This document shows, piece by piece, positions 40,393 through 43,082 of a stretch of 43,082 bases of DNA (its first letter is position 1; the number at the start of each line of letters is the position of its first letter). Source of the DNA: Oceanicaulis sp. MMSF_3324 (GTDB taxonomy: Bacteria > Pseudomonadota > Alphaproteobacteria > Caulobacterales > Maricaulaceae). Location of the stretch: contig NZ_JASHIU010000017.1 of NCBI RefSeq assembly GCF_030733545.1, positions 1 to 43,082 on the forward strand, written 5' to 3'. The notes under the pieces are model-generated. The model did no database searches, was not told the DNA's origin, and saw nothing but the letters and a program-made list of their open reading frames with translations. The position numbers and the translations under genes were made by a program.

Positions 40393-41805
40393 TTAGATGC
40401 CATCAATTAGTCTTTGAAAGTCTCTATTGAAGTAACTTTCCTTGATCAATTGGCTGACAAAAATCCTTATGACTGTATCCTCATCGAGCCCTGCCCCACC
40501 TTTTAATTCCTCAATCCAATCATGCGGATCTGCGCCCTCAATACTAGCACACACTGCATCGAATTCGCTTAGTGAGAATGACGCCTCTATTTCACGGGAA
40601 CCTTTTTTAACTAGACTTTTAATCAAAGTTTCAGGCCCCGAACTCCCAGGCAAAAATCGAATTCTCTCGTCATCTGGTAGTGAAGGATCTTCGCGTAAAT
40701 CGCCATCATATATACCCCAGATTTTTAGCTTCTTATTAGTGGATGCAGGCAGCGTCTTTAAGAGTTTAGAGATGTTACCAGAACCACCAACAGCGAATAT
40801 TTCAGACCTGTGAGCAAGAACAGGATCCTCGTTGTAAAGAAGCTGCTTCAAAAATCTTTTAGCCCTATTGTCTTCAACAAAACAAACTCGCTCAATACGT
40901 GTATTTACTCCCAACTGATTGGTTACTGCGAGTTTTCCTGGGCCACCGACCAGATTCACGCCCTCTATACTTCTTGATAACACATGAAGATTTTCATCTA
41001 AGAATAATTCAACTGCTTGCGTAGAATGAGTACTAATGAAAACCACCCAATTTAATGTACAAGCCTTCATGACAATATGTTCAAATAATCGAGTTTGGGC
41101 ACCGGGTGAAAGAAAGGCCTCTGGCTCTTCTAAAAATACAATAGATCCTTTATCAACGGTCCTTAGAAACCACCACATGTAAAGAGCTATGTACTCGCCG
41201 GCACCCATGGCCGTGCTATCATAATTTACATCGCCATACACAACTTTAAAAAAAGGTCGAACTCCATCTAAATCCAGCTCATACATAGAGATAGAACTGT
41301 AGTCGCGCCCAAATATTCTAGCTACCTCTTCAAGCTCTTTATCAGTAAGTAAATACTCACCAATTCCATTTAAAATATCGTCTATATCGTAAAGTAAAAA
41401 TTCATCTAAGGCACGCCGAGCATCATAAGATGCATTCAAATGATGAACCCTATCATGAACTATTGGGCAATCCATTTCATCCGATAGAGGCAGACAGACG
41501 TCGGCAACTACTTCTTTCTCATCAATCTCTAAACCACTCTGAACCTGCCCTTCCAACCTTACAGCCTCTGCTGGGTTTCGCTCCATGAAGTCTTCTGGAG
41601 AAAATGATGCCCATAAAGCACTCAATAGCGTTGTTTTTCCAACTCCGTTCGCGCCCACAAACACATTGATTGGAGAGCTAAACACAATTTTTAAATCCCC
41701 CAGTATTGGAAAATTTTTGAATTCAACGAAATTAACTTTTATTGGATAATTATTTGGGTAAGCCTGCGCACTACGCAAATAATCCGAGAGCTTTGCAGCA
41801 CGCAT
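40393..41805 (-). CDS. OLD-like ABC ATPase with TOPRIM-like C-terminus
   Basis: A 470-residue protein. The ATPase half has Walker A GANGVGKTT (51-59), an ABC-like signature MGAGEY (200-205), Walker B SIVFLEEPEAFLS (221-233) and the H-loop STHS (258-261). The C-terminal half resembles a TOPRIM nuclease: ERVCFVEDNRAKRFLKQLL with Glu311, then FAVGGSGNISKLL and IYDGDLRED (365-372). This order is that of OLD-family nucleases (Gabija GajA, retron and PARIS-like proteins). The start at 41805 overlaps the DUF262 stop (TAATG), so both are translated together. I infer nucleic-acid sensing or cleavage in anti-phage defence; no known named system is matched with confidence. Confidence 0.85.
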   Translation of the reverse strand: MRAAKLSDYLRSAQAYPNNYPIKVNFVEFKNFPILGDLKIVFSSPINVFVGANGVGKTTLLSALWASFSPEDFMERNPAEAVRLEGQVQSGLEIDEKEVVADVCLPLSDEMDCPIVHDRVHHLNASYDARRALDEFLLYDIDDILNGIGEYLLTDKELEEVARIFGRDYSSISMYELDLDGVRPFFKVVYGDVNYDSTAMGAGEYIALYMWWFLRTVDKGSIVFLEEPEAFLSPGAQTRLFEHIVMKACTLNWVVFISTHSTQAVELFLDENLHVLSRSIEGVNLVGGPGKLAVTNQLGVNTRIERVCFVEDNRAKRFLKQLLYNEDPVLAHRSEIFAVGGSGNISKLLKTLPASTNKKLKIWGIYDGDLREDPSLPDDERIRFLPGSSGPETLIKSLVKKGSREIEASFSLSEFDAVCASIEGADPHDWIEELKGGAGLDEDTVIRIFVSQLIKESYFNRDFQRLIDGI

Positions 41806-42920
41806 TATAACCGCCCCCAATTCTCAATACTAATAAATTTGAGTACGATCTGCTCAAAGTCCGCTTCTTTATTGTGGCCTCTATAATCTAAAATTGCGTC
41901 ATATAACGACCTTTCCTGATATCCGCTTAACCCGTACATAAGATACAAAGCAAATTTCAACGAAAAGTCCCGCAAAATGACAGAACTCACATCAGTTACT
42001 CTTAGACTAGCACGATCAGAAAACAAATCGTAACAGTCTGACAGTATTACATAACGATCACTTCTTTTCTGAATATTATAGAAGTCTGCCATGAAACTAT
42101 CTGGAACTTCCATTATTTCTTTAGAGAAAAGCATGAGCCAAGAAAGCAAGGATGCCTTATTTAGCTTTACATCTTTTGCACTACCTTTTATCAAGCTAAA
42201 AGAATTTATACAATGTTCAACTTTATCTATTACTCTACCGCTAAACGGCTCTCTACTTCTAAACCTTTCAGATATTCTTGATTCCGTACCTTTGATAGAA
42301 AAAGAGCCACTCTCGACAAAATACAGCATCCTTGCCAATACATCATCATAAGCTAACCGCACATTTGAAAACCCAAGCGCCTGCCTGTCATTTCCTGCGC
42401 TTATAAAATATTCAACCAGATTTTTGAGCTGCTCTCTTGCTGGGCCGTATAAAGCGTTTCTCTGTTCGCCAGCAGTTAATATTGCAGGCTGATTTAGTCG
42501 ATAAAAGAGCTCACTTGGCTCTTCTGGAGTAAAGTCCGTTATACGGAAGCATCTGATAGTGAAGTTATTAAAACCCCTCCTTATGTCAGAAGGAAGTCTT
42601 TTATATGTATACCTGTCCAAGTTTAGAATCTTTTGATCTATAGGAGTGAACTTACCAGATATTGTAAATTTATTATGGACAAAATCTCGTAAAGACGCCA
42701 ACCTTTGTTGACCGTCCAGAACTTCCATCCGATTGTCTTCAGTTACCACCAGATGTATGGGAGGTATCGACCACTGCCTAAGCACTGTATCAATGAGTTT
42801 TTTCTTCTTTGTGCGTGACCAAATTTCCTGCCTTTGGAAATCGGGTTGAAGGTCGATATCTCCTTCATCAATACGATTAACCAACGACTGAATATCTGGC
42901 TCGAATGGTGAAAGCTGCAT
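41805..42920 (-). CDS. DUF262 (GmrSD/ParB-like) protein
   Basis: A 371-residue protein. The N-terminal DUF262 domain is clear: LQPDFQRQEIWS (24-35) and EVLDGQQRLASL (66-77), a ParB/Srx-like nucleotide-binding or nuclease fold found in GmrS of type IV restriction enzymes and in other defence proteins. An FYRLNQ segment with TAGEQRNALYG follows, also typical. There is no HNH (DUF1524) nuclease domain at the C-terminus, so it is not a full GmrSD. GAGGG lies six bases before the ATG. Its stop overlaps the start of the OLD-like ATPase, which suggests a two-subunit system in which one part senses and the other cuts. Confidence 0.87.
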   Translation of the reverse strand: MQLSPFEPDIQSLVNRIDEGDIDLQPDFQRQEIWSRTKKKKLIDTVLRQWSIPPIHLVVTEDNRMEVLDGQQRLASLRDFVHNKFTISGKFTPIDQKILNLDRYTYKRLPSDIRRGFNNFTIRCFRITDFTPEEPSELFYRLNQPAILTAGEQRNALYGPAREQLKNLVEYFISAGNDRQALGFSNVRLAYDDVLARMLYFVESGSFSIKGTESRISERFRSREPFSGRVIDKVEHCINSFSLIKGSAKDVKLNKASLLSWLMLFSKEIMEVPDSFMADFYNIQKRSDRYVILSDCYDLFSDRASLRVTDVSSVILRDFSLKFALYLMYGLSGYQERSLYDAILDYRGHNKEADFEQIVLKFISIENWGRL

Positions 42921-42972
42921 CTTTTTCCCTCTCTAAGTGAGAGCATCTGTGAGTCGTAAGAAATTACAATCT

Positions 42973-43009
42973 CAATCTTGATGCAGATTACCTGTCCATC
43001 GCAAGATTG
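42973..43009. promoter_or_regulatory. inverted repeat upstream of the defence operon
   Basis: CAATCTTG (42973-42980) and CAAGATTG (43002-43009) are perfect inverted copies 21 bases apart, in the 162-base region upstream of the DUF262 gene. The region should contain the operon promoter, read leftwards. The repeat could be an operator or the end of a gene outside the window. A small CTCTC-TAAGT-GAGAG stem (42929-42943) also overlaps the ribosome-binding site region. No other gene is visible in 42921-43082. Confidence 0.4.
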
Positions 43010-43082
43010 GCAGAATGAAATACCTTATTGCACTGACCTACGCTCTGGTTTGAGATGTCCCCCTATCCCCCACCCCGCCCAC

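Larger units (their letters stand above)
40298..43050. other. AT-rich two-gene island (putative defence cassette)
   Basis: Immediately after uvrB the sequence becomes strongly AT-rich and the codon usage changes (many AAA, TTT, ATA and TTA codons), unlike everything to the left. It holds the two overlapping minus-strand genes at 40393-41805 and 41805-42920. GC-rich sequence reappears at the right edge of the window. The 40298-40392 stretch between uvrB and the ATPase gene is gene-free and without hairpins. No integrase, transposase or tRNA is visible. Recent horizontal acquisition is the natural reading. Confidence 0.75.

Noticed and set aside
41805-42920. Complete GmrSD type IV restriction enzyme
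   Set aside because: Only the DUF262 half is present. No DUF1524/HNH nuclease motif occurs in this protein or its partner.
40292-43082. Transposon or integron explanation for the AT-rich segment
   Set aside because: No transposase, integrase, attC-like site or tRNA is visible. Only weak inverted G-rich repeats exist at the borders, reported separately.

Overview
The window looks like about 40 kb of core chromosome from a GC-rich alphaproteobacterium, followed by a short AT-rich island. The gene content points to the Caulobacterales/Maricaulales side of the class: an ELM1-family protein, a DnaG without most zinc ligands, a single-domain response regulator with an FGPDRRRR tail, BON-MscS, and carA separated from carB and greA. 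I infer a relative of Maricaulis, Oceanicaulis or Glycocaulis. No marker gene fixes the genus.

Layout. 1-6.1 kb: a mixed block with a small unknown protein, a DUF4349 lipoprotein, YjbQ, an ArsM-like methyltransferase, a class-C-like serine hydrolase, a GNAT enzyme and a BON-MscS channel. 6.1-10.6 kb (minus strand): the macromolecular-synthesis cluster yqeY-dnaG-rpoD, closed by a clear terminator. 10.7-19.9 kb: carA, then a 4 kb insert (orphan Tat/lipoprotein solute-binding protein, an unknown protein, an HD hydrolase, and a DUF2975-XRE pair on the other strand), then carB and greA. 20-22 kb: a BlaI/BlaR1-like regulator pair whose sensor half is TPR-like. 22-27 kb: ELM1, trxB, an ABC exporter-like pair and a LysR regulator. 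27.1-27.4 kb: two tandem candidate small RNAs whose loops carry an anti-Shine-Dalgarno CUCCUCC motif, convergent with dps. 27.9-31.1 kb: aspartate-type aminotransferase with an ACT-less prephenate-dehydratase-like protein, a 54-residue secreted or membrane peptide and a TonB-like proline-rich protein. 31.2-38 kb: a chemoreceptor with NIT and PilZ domains, a TetR-DUF418 divergon with a double operator, a DUF2147-like lipoprotein, a threonine-aldolase-like enzyme, a small secreted protein and a response regulator. 38.1-40.3 kb: uvrB.

Right after the uvrB stop codon the base composition drops sharply. Two overlapping minus-strand genes follow: a DUF262 (GmrSD/ParB-like) protein and an OLD-like ABC ATPase with a TOPRIM-like C-terminal half. 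GC-rich sequence returns in the last 30-50 bases. This compact two-gene cassette is the best candidate for an undescribed (probably anti-phage) system. The tandem sRNAs are the second strongest signal.

Functional logic. Housekeeping functions (replication and transcription initiation, carbamoyl phosphate synthesis, transcript cleavage, thioredoxin reduction, excision repair) form the backbone. Small self-regulated modules sit between them, each with a readable operator: TetR/DUF418, XRE/DUF2975 and BlaI/BlaR. No tRNA, rRNA, CRISPR array or transposase was seen.
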